From Streptomyces sp. NBC_00190 (GTDB taxonomy: Bacteria > Actinomycetota > Actinomycetes > Streptomycetales > Streptomycetaceae): DNA of 64,000 bases. Both the position numbers and the translations under genes were made by a program. A model generated the notes under the pieces. It had not been told where the DNA came from and did not search any database. It saw only the letters and a list, made by a program, of their open reading frames with translations. The DNA lies in contig NZ_CP108131.1 of the NCBI RefSeq assembly GCF_036203305.1, forward strand, positions 6,696,001-6,760,000, read 5' to 3'. Positions 41,994-50,974 of the stretch are shown piece after piece (positions within the stretch are counted from its first letter, which is position 1; every line of letters starts with the position of its first letter).

Positions 41994-42832
41994 GGCCTGT
42001 CGTCCTGGCGGGTGATCCGCTCCTCGCCCGCGTAGATGTTCATGTTCGGGCCCCGCAGGAAGCCGACCAGGGTCAGTCCCGAGTCCAGGGCCAGGTCCAC
42101 CGCCAGCGAGGACGGCGCCGAGACCGCCGCCAGCACCGGGATGCCCGCCATCACGGCCTTCTGGGCCAGCTCGAAGGAGGCCCGGCCGGACACCAGCAGG
42201 ACCGCTCCGGCCAGCGGGAGCCGGCCCGCCTGGAGCGCCCGCCCGACGATCTTGTCGACCGCGTTGTGCCGGCCCACGTCCTCGCGTACGTCGAGCAGCT
42301 CGCCCTCCGCCGTGAACAGCCCGGCCGCGTGCAGTCCGCCCGTGCGGTCGAAGACCTTCTGGGCCGCGCGCAGCCGGTCCGGCAGCTCGCCGAGGAGATC
42401 CGCGGAGATCCGTACCGGGTCGGCGGCCGTCCCCGGGAAGCGGGTCGCCGTACGGACCGCGTCCAGGCTGGCCTTGCCGCACAGGCCGCAGGAGGAGGTG
42501 GTGTAGACGTTCCGCTCCAGTGTGATGTCCGGCACCGGGACCCCGGCCGCCAGCTGCACGTTGACCACGTTGTAGGTGTTCGACCCGTCTTCGGTGGCGC
42601 CCTCGCAGTAGGTGACGGCCTGGACGTCCGCCGCGGAGGCGAGCACGCCCTCGCTCACGAGGAAGCCCACCGCCAGGGCGAAGTCGTCGCCCGGGGTCCG
42701 CATCGTGATCGCCAGCGGCTTGCCGTTCAGCCGTATCTCCAGCGGCTCCTCGGCGACCAGCGTGTCCGGACGGACCCCGGCCACGCCGTTCCGGATCCGG
42801 ACGACGCGGCGGCGCTCGGTGACCCGTCCCAT
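41990..42832 (-). CDS. fdhD: Formate dehydrogenase accessory sulfurtransferase FdhD
   Basis: A 280-residue FdhD. The catalytic CxxC is SSCGLCGK (C115 and C118), which passes sulfur from IscS to the Mo-bis(MGD) cofactor of formate dehydrogenase. The N-terminal [35 protein letters not shown] and the [13 protein letters not shown] and [13 protein letters not shown] motifs are those of the family. Formate dehydrogenase genes are not in this window. An inverted repeat (42890-42906) lies in the upstream region. No strong RBS. Confidence 0.9.
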   Translation of the reverse strand: MGRVTERRRVVRIRNGVAGVRPDTLVAEEPLEIRLNGKPLAITMRTPGDDFALAVGFLVSEGVLASAADVQAVTYCEGATEDGSNTYNVVNVQLAAGVPVPDITLERNVYTTSSCGLCGKASLDAVRTATRFPGTAADPVRISADLLGELPDRLRAAQKVFDRTGGLHAAGLFTAEGELLDVREDVGRHNAVDKIVGRALQAGRLPLAGAVLLVSGRASFELAQKAVMAGIPVLAAVSAPSSLAVDLALDSGLTLVGFLRGPNMNIYAGEERITRQDDRP

Positions 42833-42889
42833 GGTGATCAGCCCACCCCTTCAGTTCCTGCCGTGCATCCGTCCGAATCCGGCTGCATC

Positions 42890-42906
42890 CGACAACTTCA
42901 TTGTCG
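42890..42906. promoter_or_regulatory. Inverted repeat CGACAA-N5-TTGTCG, candidate operator
   Basis: A 6-bp perfect dyad with a 5-nt spacer between the divergent fdhD and FabH-like genes. TGCATCCG occurs twice just beside it (near 42865 and 42884). The 227-nt region holds no other recognisable element. Confidence 0.45.
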
Positions 42907-43059
42907 CGGTTCCGCTTCCCACAGCGTCCCCGGCAGGTGGATCCTCGGGAATCTCCAAATTCCGGTGCCGGAATCCTGTCGGGTCACACGCACACGTACC
43001 CATCAGTAGCAGGCAAAGCTGGGTGATCCTGCACTTCCGTACAAAGGGGGACCCCGCCC

Positions 43060-44001
43060 ATGACCGGTTCACGCGTGGTGGCGCTAGGGCACTACCAGCC
43101 CGCGAGAGTGCTCACCAACGAGGACCTCGCGGCCATGGTCGACACCACGGACGAGTGGATCCGGTCCCGGGTCGGCATCAAGACGCGCCACATCGCGGGG
43201 CCGGACGAACCGGTCGACGAGCTGGCCTTCCACGCCGCGGGCAAGGCCCTGGCCGGCGCCGGCCTGACCCCGGACGACATCGACCTCGTCCTGGTCGCCA
43301 CCTCCACCGCGATCGACCGCTCGCCCAACATGGCCGCCCGCGTGGCCGCCAAGCTGGGCATGGGCGGCAGCCCCGCCGTGATGGACCTCAACGTCGTCTG
43401 CTCGGGCTTCACGCACGCCCTGGCCACCGCGGACCACGCGATCCGGGCCGGCTCCGCCACCCGCGCCCTGGTCATCGGCGCCGACAAGATGGCCGAGATC
43501 ACCGACTGGAGCGACCGCACCACCTGCGTGCTCACCGGTGACGGCGCGGGCGCGGCCGTGGTCGAGGCCAGCGAGGAGCCGGGCATCGGGCCGGTGCTGT
43601 GGGGTTCGGTCCCCGAGATGGGCAACGCCGTCCGGATCGAGGGCTCGCCGCCGGTCTTCGCGCAGGAGGGCCAGTCCGTGTACCGCTGGACCACCAGCCA
43701 GCTCCCGCCGCTCGCCCGCAAGGTGTGCGAGAAGGCCGGGGTCCTCCCCGAGGAGCTGGCCGGGGTCGTCCTGCACCAGGCGAACCTGCGGATCATCGAG
43801 CCGCTCGCCGCCAAGATCGGCGCCGTCAACGCGGTCGTCGCCCGCGATGTCGTCGACTCCGGCAACACCTCGGCTGCCAGCATCCCGATGGCGCTGTCCA
43901 AGCTGGTGCAGCGCGGCGAGATCCCGACCGGCGCTCCCGTCCTGCTCTTCGGCTTCGGCGGCAACCTCTCCTACGCGGGGCAGGTCATCCACTGCCCGTG
44001 A
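43060..44001 (+). CDS. Beta-ketoacyl-ACP synthase III (FabH-like)
   Basis: A 313-residue KAS III. The Cys-His-Asn triad is present: C114 (NVVCSGFTHA), H239 (LHQANLRI) and N269 (SGNTSAAS). DTTDEWIRSRVGIKTR and GDGAGAAVVEA are the usual FabH marks. It condenses an acyl-CoA starter with malonyl-ACP. It stands alone, not in a fab cluster, so it may be a secondary FabH or a starter enzyme for a specialised product. AAAGGGGG lies 9 nt before the ATG. A 20-bp hairpin closes the gene. Confidence 0.9.
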   Translation: MTGSRVVALGHYQPARVLTNEDLAAMVDTTDEWIRSRVGIKTRHIAGPDEPVDELAFHAAGKALAGAGLTPDDIDLVLVATSTAIDRSPNMAARVAAKLGMGGSPAVMDLNVVCSGFTHALATADHAIRAGSATRALVIGADKMAEITDWSDRTTCVLTGDGAGAAVVEASEEPGIGPVLWGSVPEMGNAVRIEGSPPVFAQEGQSVYRWTTSQLPPLARKVCEKAGVLPEELAGVVLHQANLRIIEPLAAKIGAVNAVVARDVVDSGNTSAASIPMALSKLVQRGEIPTGAPVLLFGFGGNLSYAGQVIHCP

Positions 44002-44029
44002 CCCCGGCGGCGCGTGCCCGGTGACGTAC

Positions 44030-44072
44030 CCGACGGCCGCAGCGAGACGATCCGTCTCGCTGCGGCCGTCGG
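44030..44072 (+). terminator. 20-bp hairpin terminator after the FabH-like gene
   Basis: Perfect 20-bp arms at 44030-44049 and 44053-44072 with a 3-nt loop (ATC), 28 nt after the stop codon. No T-run, as is common for Streptomyces intrinsic terminators. Confidence 0.8.
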
Positions 44073-44193
44073 TGCATGCGTGCAGGTCAGCACGGCGTTG
44101 CGGACGGCGGCCGGTCGGATAAGTGGTCGGAGCCCCGCCGATCCTTTGCTATTGTTGTCCATGTCGCCGCGGGAAACCGGGGCCGACCACCTA

Positions 44194-44278
44194 GTCCGGG
44201 TGGCGGAATGGCAGACGCGCTAGCTTGAGGTGCTAGTGCCCTTTATCGGGCGTGGGGGTTCAAGTCCCCCCTCGGACA
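44194..44278 (+). tRNA. tRNA-Leu(GAG)
   Basis: An 85-nt class II tRNA with a long variable arm. The 7-bp acceptor stem pairs GTCCGGG with CTCGGAC. The D-stem GCG/CGC, the anticodon stem CTAGC/GCTAG with loop TTGAGGT (anticodon GAG at 44227-44229, reading CUC/CUU) and the T arm GGGGG-TTCAAGT-CCCCC are all visible. CCA is not encoded. A possible -10 (TATTGT at 44150-44155) lies upstream, and a terminator hairpin follows directly. Confidence 0.95.
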
Positions 44279-44283
44279 CAGAT

Positions 44284-44322
44284 CGGCGAGGGCCGTGACT
44301 CCAGGAGTCACGGCCCTCGCCG
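44284..44322 (+). terminator. Terminator hairpin after tRNA-Leu
   Basis: A 16-bp stem (44284-44299 with 44307-44322), extendable to 19 bp, with loop TCCAGGA and a following TTTGCG. The sequence GCGAGGGCCGTGAC in its left arm also occurs in the metG leader hairpin at 48949. Confidence 0.85.
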
Positions 44323-44432
44323 TTTGCGTTGCGCCGCGGGCGCCGCGGGCGCGCCGGGCCTCCCGGCGGAACGGCCATGGCCGGATCCGTATCTGCGGCA
44401 TCATGGTCTTGGAACGGGCCAGGGGGAGCAAC

Positions 44433-46100
44433 GTGTCGCAGGACGAACCACGCAACAGCATCGCGATCGTCGGGCGCTACCGGCTTGAGAAGCGGCTGGG
44501 CAGGGGCGGCATGGGCACCGTCTGGCGGGCCTCCGACGAACTGCTCGGACGCTCCGTCGCCGTCAAGGAACTCCACGTGGGGGACGGTACGCAGTCCGCG
44601 GGCGCCCTGCGTGAGGCGCGTACGGTGGCGCAGATCAAGCACCCCCACGTCGTCGTGGTCCACGACGTCGTGGAGCAGGACGGGCACCCGTACATCGTCA
44701 TGGAACTCGTCGAAGGCAGCTCGCTCGCCGACCGGCTCGCCGCCGACGGTCCGCTGGACCACGGCGAGACCGCCCGCACGGGGCTCGCCCTGCTCGGCGC
44801 CCTGAGCGCGGCACACGCCCGCGGAGTGCTCCACCGGGACATCAAGCCGGCCAACGTGCTGATGGAAGCGGGAACCGGCCGGGTGGTGCTCACCGACTTC
44901 GGCATCGCCCGCCTCGCCGGCTCCACCACCATCAGTGAGACCGGGGCCTTCATCGGCTCACCCGAGTACACCTCGCCCGAGCGGATGCAGGGCGCCGCCG
45001 CAGGCCCCGCATCCGACCTGTGGTCCCTCGGCGTGCTGCTGTGTGCCGCATTGACCGGCGAGTCGCCCTTCCACCGCGATTCGCTCGGCGGAGTCCTGCA
45101 CGCCGTCGTGTCCGCCGAGATCCGGCCGCCGGCTCAGGCGGGGCCGCTGCTGCCACTGATCCAGGGTCTGCTGGAACGCGACCCGGAGCGGCGGCTGGGG
45201 GCGGCGGAGGCCGAGCGGCTGCTGTCGGCGTACGTGACCACCGGCGCCGTCCCGCTGCTCGACCGGCCCCTCGGCCCGAACCCGACGGCGGGGACCGCCA
45301 CCGAGGCCCCGACCACTCCCCACCCGCCCGGCTACTCGCCGACCGAGCGCGTAGGCCGGCCCGGCGACCGCGCGCCGGGACCGGCCGGGAAGTTCCGGCC
45401 GTCTGTTCGCCTCGGGCTGCTCGCGGCCCTCGTCGTGGCGGCCGTCGCGGGCGGAGTGAGCGCGGCGTCCCTGCTCGGCGACCGTACGGACGGCCGGGCG
45501 CAGGAGCCTGCGCGGAGCGCCCCCGCCTCACCCGCCACCGCCTCACCCACCCCTGCCTCACCCGCCACCGCCTCACCCGCCACCGACAAGGCCGTCGCGC
45601 AGTCCCCGGCGGCGTCGCCGCCCGCGCCCGGGAGCGCCGCGTCCGCCAAGCCCGTGCCCCCCGGGTACCGGACCGTCACCGACGTACAGGGCTTCTCCCT
45701 CGCCGTGCCGAAGGGTTTCCAGCGCACCACCGACGACCAGCGGGTCTTCTACGTCTCCGAGGACGGGGCGATCCGGATCGGCATCAAGGTGAAGCCGTCT
45801 GCGCCCGGCGGCCCGCTCGCCGCGATGCGGCTCTCGGACGCCGAGGGCCCGGCCACCAACCCCGGGTTCCGCGACCACTCGGTCGTCGCGACGACGCACA
45901 ACGGACTGCCCGCCGCGCTGTGGGAGTTCACCTGGGACGGCTTCACCCGTGCCGAAGGCGCCCGGCACACCTTCGACCTCTGCTGGGACGAGAACGGCCT
46001 CCTGCACGACGTCTGGGTGTCCGCTCCCGTCAGCCGGCTCGCCGAGGCCAGGAGCCACTTCGACGCGGCCCTGGACTCCTTCGTCCCCGGCGGGTCCTGA
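44433..46100 (+). CDS. Serine/threonine protein kinase with membrane anchor
   Basis: A 555-residue Hanks-type kinase. The glycine loop is GRGGMGTV (23-30), catalytic Lys45 (VAVKEL), HRDIKPAN (D136, N141), DFG (D155) and an activation loop with Thr/Ser residues up to SPEYTSPERM. A proline/alanine linker, one membrane helix (LGLLAALVVAAVAGGVSAA) and an Ala/Pro/Ser-rich stalk with repeated ASPATAS units follow, ending in a 150-residue extracellular domain (GFSLAVPKGFQRTTDDQRVFYVSEDGAIRIGI...). GTG 44433 follows GGGGGAG; ATG 44403 is the alternative. Its sensor ligand is unknown. Confidence 0.9.
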   Translation: MSQDEPRNSIAIVGRYRLEKRLGRGGMGTVWRASDELLGRSVAVKELHVGDGTQSAGALREARTVAQIKHPHVVVVHDVVEQDGHPYIVMELVEGSSLADRLAADGPLDHGETARTGLALLGALSAAHARGVLHRDIKPANVLMEAGTGRVVLTDFGIARLAGSTTISETGAFIGSPEYTSPERMQGAAAGPASDLWSLGVLLCAALTGESPFHRDSLGGVLHAVVSAEIRPPAQAGPLLPLIQGLLERDPERRLGAAEAERLLSAYVTTGAVPLLDRPLGPNPTAGTATEAPTTPHPPGYSPTERVGRPGDRAPGPAGKFRPSVRLGLLAALVVAAVAGGVSAASLLGDRTDGRAQEPARSAPASPATASPTPASPATASPATDKAVAQSPAASPPAPGSAASAKPVPPGYRTVTDVQGFSLAVPKGFQRTTDDQRVFYVSEDGAIRIGIKVKPSAPGGPLAAMRLSDAEGPATNPGFRDHSVVATTHNGLPAALWEFTWDGFTRAEGARHTFDLCWDENGLLHDVWVSAPVSRLAEARSHFDAALDSFVPGGS

Positions 46101-46131
46101 TCACGGCGCCGGGCACCCCGGCCCGGCCGCC

Positions 46132-48063
46132 TCACGTGCCCAGCACCACCAGGCCCCTCGGGGCGGTCAGGGTGCCCGGGGCGACCTGGGTGAAGGTGTG
46201 GGGGAGGGACAGGCACGGCCGGCCGGTGTCCGGGAGGGCGTCGAAGAGGTAGGCCGCCGCGGACGTGGTGTCGCTGACCAGGTGGGGGCCGCGGGCCGAG
46301 GCCGTGGTGTCCGTGAGCGGGGTGCGGAACAGGCGCCGGAGGTGACGCAGGGTCTCCGGGGTGAGGGGGGCCCGCGTCGGCCGGGGCGGGCACTGCGGCT
46401 CCCGCTCCGGCCGCGTGGACGCGGAAGGGTACGGGGGCTCGGCGGCGGCGGTGGTCTCGGGCTCGGACGGGTTCGGGGCAGCCGGCGTGTCCGGGGGGAT
46501 CTCACCCGTCAGGAGCAGGGCGAGGAGCACCGGAACGGCCTTGCGGCGCAAGGCCTCGGTGGCCGAGTGCAGGCGAGGGGCATGGACCGCGGGCAGGGAC
46601 AGCGCGAGGCTCCCGGCGGCGTCGCCGGTGGCGATCGGCACCGCCGAGCAGACGACCCCCGGCGAGTACTCCAGCAGGTCGAAGACGGGCGCGCCCGGGG
46701 CCAACGCGTCCAGCGCGGTGAACAGGGCCCGGCTGTCGGTGATGGTCCGCGGAGTCAGCCGCGCGGGCCGGTGCCGGGCCACGTGGTCGGCCCTGCGGTC
46801 GTGGTCGAGCTGGGTCAGCAGGCACTTGCCGACCGCGCTGGCGTGCGCGGCGGCCCGGAAGTCCACCCACTCCCGCACCGGCGGGGTCCCGGGACCGTCC
46901 GCCATCTGCGTGATCCGGACCTCGCCCTCCGCGTACCGGCTCAGGTACACCGCCGCGCCCGCGCTGTCCCGGGCCAGTGCCAGCGTGCGCTGGAGCTGGC
47001 CCGCCAGGCCGCTGCCGCCGGGGGCCGCGAGCCGGTCCAGGGCCGGTCCGCGCGCGTACACCCCCGTGCCGGGGCGGTACGCGTACTCCTCCTCGCACAG
47101 CATCGACAGCAGGGGACCGAGTTCTTCCTCGGCGAGCCCCGACTTCCGGGCGAGCTGGGCGGCCCGCACCCCCAGGGGATGCCGCTCCAGGACCTGTACG
47201 ACGGCCAGCGCGCGCCGGGCCTCCGACAGGGCCTGGCCGGTCCCGGCCTGGACGACGGTCCCGCGGGCCGCCGCCGTCAGCGCCGGGTGGCGCAGCGGGC
47301 CGGGCGCGAGGCGCGGTACGGGAACGGCCGCCGGCGCTGCTGCCATGGGGGCCACGGCGCCGGTGACCGCGGCCGCCGACGGCTGGAACGCGGCCAGTAT
47401 CCCGGGCAGCCCGGGCCTGGGCAGCGGCACCGGTCCCAGGTCGGCATCGTCGAGCTGGTCGACGTACCGCAGGACGGCCGCCTGCGCGCACAGCCGCACC
47501 TCCCGCAGATCCCGCCGGCCGGCGGGCCGGAAGCCGCGACGGCCCAGTTCGCGCGCCCAGTGCCGGGCGTCGTGGTACTCACCGCGGCGGGAGTGGTCGA
47601 GGAAGAGGCAGTACGCGGCATCGGCGGTCCCCGGACCGGCCCAGCCCGCGGCGAACTGCCACCAGAACCGGGCGCCTTCGCGCAGCCCGGCCAGGTACAG
47701 CAGAGAGCCGAAGACGACGGCGCCGGCCAGGTCGGTGTGCCGGGAGGCGAGGAAGGAGACGAGCTGCGCCTCGGCCTTCGGGGCGCACACGGAGGCCAGG
47801 CAGGCGGCCTTGAGGTCGCGGCGGGCGCGTTCGGCGTCGAGCGGGCAGTCGCGCGCCGGGTCGCTCCAGCCGGACGCGGACCGGCGCCGGGCGCGGTGGC
47901 CGGCGGCGGGTGCCGGCGGGGTGGCGCGCAGCAGCCGGGCCTCGGCCGCGCCCAGGTCGTAGTGCGGGTAGCGGTCGCGGACGCCCGCCCGGGCGAGGAA
48001 CTCGGCCAGGGCGCGGGGGGCTCCGCCGCCGTCCTGCGGCTGCTGCCGTTCGCGGTGCCTCAT
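46132..48063 (-). CDS. Large regulator with IclR-type effector domain
   Basis: A 643-residue protein. The C-terminal half contains a winged-HTH-like segment (RHPLGVRAAQLARKSGLAEEELGPLLSMLCEEEYAYRPGTGVYARG) and an IclR-type effector domain (ASAVGKCLLTQLD, LLEYSPGVVCSAVPI, GDAAGSLALSLP). The N-terminal half is helical (TPR-like) and not assigned. The C-terminal 120 residues are Pro/Thr-rich. Its ATG overlaps the stop of the sigma-like gene by 4 nt (ATGA), so the pair is co-translated. The fusion of helical repeats with an IclR domain is unusual. Targets unknown. Confidence 0.7.
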   Translation of the reverse strand: MRHRERQQPQDGGGAPRALAEFLARAGVRDRYPHYDLGAAEARLLRATPPAPAAGHRARRRSASGWSDPARDCPLDAERARRDLKAACLASVCAPKAEAQLVSFLASRHTDLAGAVVFGSLLYLAGLREGARFWWQFAAGWAGPGTADAAYCLFLDHSRRGEYHDARHWARELGRRGFRPAGRRDLREVRLCAQAAVLRYVDQLDDADLGPVPLPRPGLPGILAAFQPSAAAVTGAVAPMAAAPAAVPVPRLAPGPLRHPALTAAARGTVVQAGTGQALSEARRALAVVQVLERHPLGVRAAQLARKSGLAEEELGPLLSMLCEEEYAYRPGTGVYARGPALDRLAAPGGSGLAGQLQRTLALARDSAGAAVYLSRYAEGEVRITQMADGPGTPPVREWVDFRAAAHASAVGKCLLTQLDHDRRADHVARHRPARLTPRTITDSRALFTALDALAPGAPVFDLLEYSPGVVCSAVPIATGDAAGSLALSLPAVHAPRLHSATEALRRKAVPVLLALLLTGEIPPDTPAAPNPSEPETTAAAEPPYPSASTRPEREPQCPPRPTRAPLTPETLRHLRRLFRTPLTDTTASARGPHLVSDTTSAAAYLFDALPDTGRPCLSLPHTFTQVAPGTLTAPRGLVVLGT

Positions 48064-48729
48064 GATTCGGCTGATTCGTCTGATCCGGCGGACTCGGCGG
48101 ACTTGGCGGACTCGGTGTATTCGGGTGGGTCGACGGAGGCGTCGAGGAGCCGGGCGAGGCGCCGGTTGGCCTGGCCGAGGTACGAGCGGACCGTGGCCTC
48201 ATCGACGCCCATCACGGAGGCGGCCTCGCCGGGGGAGCACTGGAGCCCGTACCGCAGCAGTACGGCGTCGCGCTGCCGCTCGGCGAGCCGGGACACGGCG
48301 GAGTAGAAGCGGATGGTGTCGGTCAGCACCTCGTACCGGTCGGCGTGGGCGTCCCTGAGGGCGGCTTCGAAGGCGCTGATGTCCATCGGCCGGGGCTGCC
48401 GCTGCCAGGGGTGGCGCGGCCGCAGCCGCCGGTCGGCCAGGCAGTGCTTGAGCAGGGTCCACGCGTAGGCGTCCAGGCGGTCCATGTGGAGCATCCGGAG
48501 CCACTCGCCCATGATCGAGTCGAAGGTGGCGTCAACGGCCTGCTCGGCCGCCGTGTCGGAACCGAGCTGCAGGTACGCGAAGCGCATGTACGCGGGTCGC
48601 CGATTGGCGTGGAAGGCCCAGTACGAAAGGCGCGCCGTCGGGCTCCACTGGCTCATCGGTGTCGGCCGCCGGCGCCGGCTCGGCAGCCCCACGGCCCCTC
48701 CGGACTCCTCCGGTCCGCCATCGCTCACC
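48060..48729 (-). CDS. Sigma-70-family-like protein (ECF-type, sigma2/sigma4)
   Basis: About 222 residues from the GTG at 48729 (or 198 from the ATG at 48656). It shows a sigma-region-2-like helical part (YMRFAYLQLGSDTAAEQAVDATFDSIM) and a clear sigma-4 HTH (RLAERQRDAVLLRYGLQCSPGEAASVMGVDEATVRSYLGQANRRLARLL). Region 2 lacks the aromatic -10-contacting residues of typical ECF factors, so it could be a degenerate or anti-sigma-like protein. The tail EYTESAKSAESAGSDESAES is made of 9-nt repeats. Start choice is uncertain: GGTGGAAC lies before the GTG. Confidence 0.65.
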
Positions 48730-48948
48730 GTTCCACCCCATCCCCTGTGCGCGGTGTACAGGAAAGCAGCGAGGGCGCATTCGGAGGGCGCATAGAAGAA
48801 ACCTGGGAACAATGCGTCGGCGATGATCGACTCGTGATCGATGTCGACCGCACGGCGGTCCAGCCGGCACGTATGCATATGACCGCCGCCCGTGCCGTCC
48901 GGCCGACGGTCGGGTGCGCGGCGGACCGGCTGTAGCATGGGCCCGATC

Positions 48949-48986
48949 GCGAGGGCCGTGACGAAGAGGTCACTGTCCTCGCTTTT
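48949..48986 (+). promoter_or_regulatory. Hairpin with T-run in the 377-nt gap before metG
   Basis: A 14-bp stem with one wobble and one mismatch (48949-48962 with 48969-48982), loop GAAGAG, then TTTTGCG. It lies between the divergent sigma-like gene (start 48729) and metG (49107), 120 nt before the metG start. It could be a terminator of a short antisense or leader RNA, or part of a metG attenuator. TACGAT at 49039-49044 is a plausible -10 for metG downstream of it. Nothing else recognisable is in 48730-49106. Confidence 0.5.
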
Positions 48987-49106
48987 GCGTTACTCCCACC
49001 CATGAACAAATGCGGCGCGTGGCCTTTCGGCGGTTCGATACGATGAACCTCATTCACAGTCCGTCACGTCACGTGGTACCGCACACATGAAATGGAGCAT
49101 CCGAGG

Positions 49107-50822
49107 ATGGCTCGACACCTGATCACCAGCGCGCTTCCGTACATCAACGGGATCAAGCACCTGGGCAACATGGTCGGGTCGATGCTTCCGGCGGATGTGT
49201 ACTCCCGGTACCTCCGCCAGCGCGGCCACGACGTCCTCTACATCTGCGCCACCGACGAGCACGGCACCCCCGCCGAGCTCGCCGCCAAGGAGGCCGGCAT
49301 CTCGGTCGCCGAGTTCTGCGCGCAGGCCCACGACGCCCAGAAGGCGGTCTACGACGGCTTCGAGCTGTCCTTCGACTACTTCGGCCGCAGCTCCTCCGCG
49401 CAGAACCGCGAGATCACCCAGCACTTCGCCCGCAAGCTCCAGGCGAACGGCTTCATCGAGGAGCGGGCGATCCGGCAGGTCTACTCGCCGGTCGACGGCC
49501 GCTTCCTGCCGGACCGCTACGTCGAGGGCACCTGCCCGCACTGCGGCTACGACAAGGCCCGCGGCGACCAGTGCGAGAACTGCACCCGCGTCCTGGACCC
49601 CACGGACCTGATCGAGCCCCGCTCGGCCATCTCCGGCTCCACCGAGCTGGAGGTCCGCGAGACCAAGCACCTCTTCCTGCTGCAGTCCAAGCTCCAGCAC
49701 GAGGTCGAGGCCTGGGTCGCGCGGCACGAGGCGGAGTGGCCGCAGCTGGCGTCCTCCATCGCCCGCAAGTGGCTGACCGAGGGCCTGCACGACCGCGCCA
49801 TCACCCGTGACCTCGACTGGGGCGTCCCGGTTCCGGCCGACACCTGGCCCGAGCTGGCCGCCGAGGGCAAGGTCTTCTACGTCTGGTTCGACGCGCCGAT
49901 CGAGTACATCGGCTCGACCAAGGAGTGGTCGGACCTGGACCCGGCGAACCGCGACTACAAGTCGTGGTGGTACGAGGCCGAGGACGTCCGCTACACCCAG
50001 TTCATGGCCAAGGACAACGTCCCGTTCCACACGGTGATGTTCCCCGCCACCGAGCTGGCCACCCGCGAGCCGTGGAAGAAGGTCGACTACGTCAAGGCCT
50101 TCAACTGGCTGACGTACTACGGCGGCAAGTTCTCCACCTCGCAGAAGCGCGGCGTCTTCACCGACCAGGCGCTGGAGATCCTCCCGGCCGACTTCTGGCG
50201 CTACTTCCTCATCGCGAACGCGCCCGAGTCCGACGACTCGTCCTTCACGTGGGAGCACTTCGCCGCCACGGTCAACAAGGACCTCGGCGGCACCCTCGGC
50301 AACTTCGTCAACCGCGTACTGACCTTCTCCCGCAAGAAGTTCGGCGACGAGGTCCCCGCCGGCAGCCCCGCCGGCGAGGTCGAGGCGAAGCTGGGCGAGC
50401 AGATCGCCGAGCTGCTGGCCGAGTACGAGGGCCACATGGAGTCGCTCCAGTACCGCAAGGCCGCGGCCGCGCTGCGCGCCCTGTGGTCGGCCGGAAACGC
50501 GTACCTCGACGAGAAGGCCCCCTGGCTGGAGGTCAAGACCGACCTGGAGGGCGCGGCGCTCACCCTGCGCACCGCGATGAACCTGATCCACCTCTACTCG
50601 GTGGTCTCCGAGCCGTTCATCCCGGCCTCGGCGCGCGCCATGCGCTCCGCCTTCGACCTCGCCGGCGACACGGCGACGTGGATCACCCCGGAGCAGGCCA
50701 AGTCCCTGGACGCGGTCCCGGCCGGCACGCCGTTCACGGTGCCGCCGGTGCTGTTCGCGCGGGTCACCGAGGAGGACCTGGAGTCCTACCGCGAGCGGTT
50801 CGGCGGTTCGCCGGAGGCGTGA
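49107..50822 (+). CDS. metG: Methionyl-tRNA synthetase
   Basis: A 571-residue class I aminoacyl-tRNA synthetase. The HIGH-type motif is [11 protein letters not shown] (HLGN at 18-21). A zinc knuckle is formed by CPHC...CENC. The KMSKS loop is KFSTS (341-345), a variant I recall from some archaeal and actinobacterial MetRS. The anticodon-binding helical domain ends at about residue 560; there is no C-terminal dimerisation OB-fold. The ATG at 49107 is chosen because GGAG lies 9 nt upstream; the earlier ATG at 49092 lacks an RBS. Essential for translation. Confidence 0.95.
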   Translation: MARHLITSALPYINGIKHLGNMVGSMLPADVYSRYLRQRGHDVLYICATDEHGTPAELAAKEAGISVAEFCAQAHDAQKAVYDGFELSFDYFGRSSSAQNREITQHFARKLQANGFIEERAIRQVYSPVDGRFLPDRYVEGTCPHCGYDKARGDQCENCTRVLDPTDLIEPRSAISGSTELEVRETKHLFLLQSKLQHEVEAWVARHEAEWPQLASSIARKWLTEGLHDRAITRDLDWGVPVPADTWPELAAEGKVFYVWFDAPIEYIGSTKEWSDLDPANRDYKSWWYEAEDVRYTQFMAKDNVPFHTVMFPATELATREPWKKVDYVKAFNWLTYYGGKFSTSQKRGVFTDQALEILPADFWRYFLIANAPESDDSSFTWEHFAATVNKDLGGTLGNFVNRVLTFSRKKFGDEVPAGSPAGEVEAKLGEQIAELLAEYEGHMESLQYRKAAAALRALWSAGNAYLDEKAPWLEVKTDLEGAALTLRTAMNLIHLYSVVSEPFIPASARAMRSAFDLAGDTATWITPEQAKSLDAVPAGTPFTVPPVLFARVTEEDLESYRERFGGSPEA

Positions 50823-50845
50823 GGCCCGGCGTGACAACTGCGTGA

Positions 50846-50874
50846 GGGGCGCGACCGGTTGACGGTCGCGCCCC
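50846..50874 (+). terminator. metG terminator hairpin
   Basis: A 12-bp perfect stem (GGGGCGCGACCG with CGGTCGCGCCCC) and loop GTTGA, followed by TTTCGC, 23 nt after the metG stop. Confidence 0.85.
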
Positions 50875-50888
50875 TTTCGCGTGCCTGC

Positions 50889-50901
50889 GGGGGGGGGGGG
50901 G
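50889..50901. repeat. Poly-G tract of 13
   Basis: An uninterrupted run of 13 G residues lies between the metG terminator and the following membrane gene. Such a run is prone to slippage in replication and to error in sequencing. Confidence 0.9.
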
Positions 50902-50974
50902 TAGGGAAAACCCCACCGCGAAGTGTCCACCTGGGCGTGCAGACCCGACGGGACCGCGCGGCTGGAATGGACCC

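Noticed and set aside
42833..43059. A small reading frame in the fdhD/FabH gap
   Set aside because: Short, overlapping the FabH start region and without RBS or homology.
48730..49106. A T-box or SAM riboswitch in front of metG
   Set aside because: No conserved T-box (TGGNACCGCG-type) or SAM-box sequence is present; GGTACCGC near 49075 is too short and isolated to call.
50127..50141. KFSTS instead of KMSKS in MetRS
   Set aside because: It resembles the variant known in some archaeal and actinobacterial MetRS, so it is not evidence of loss of function.
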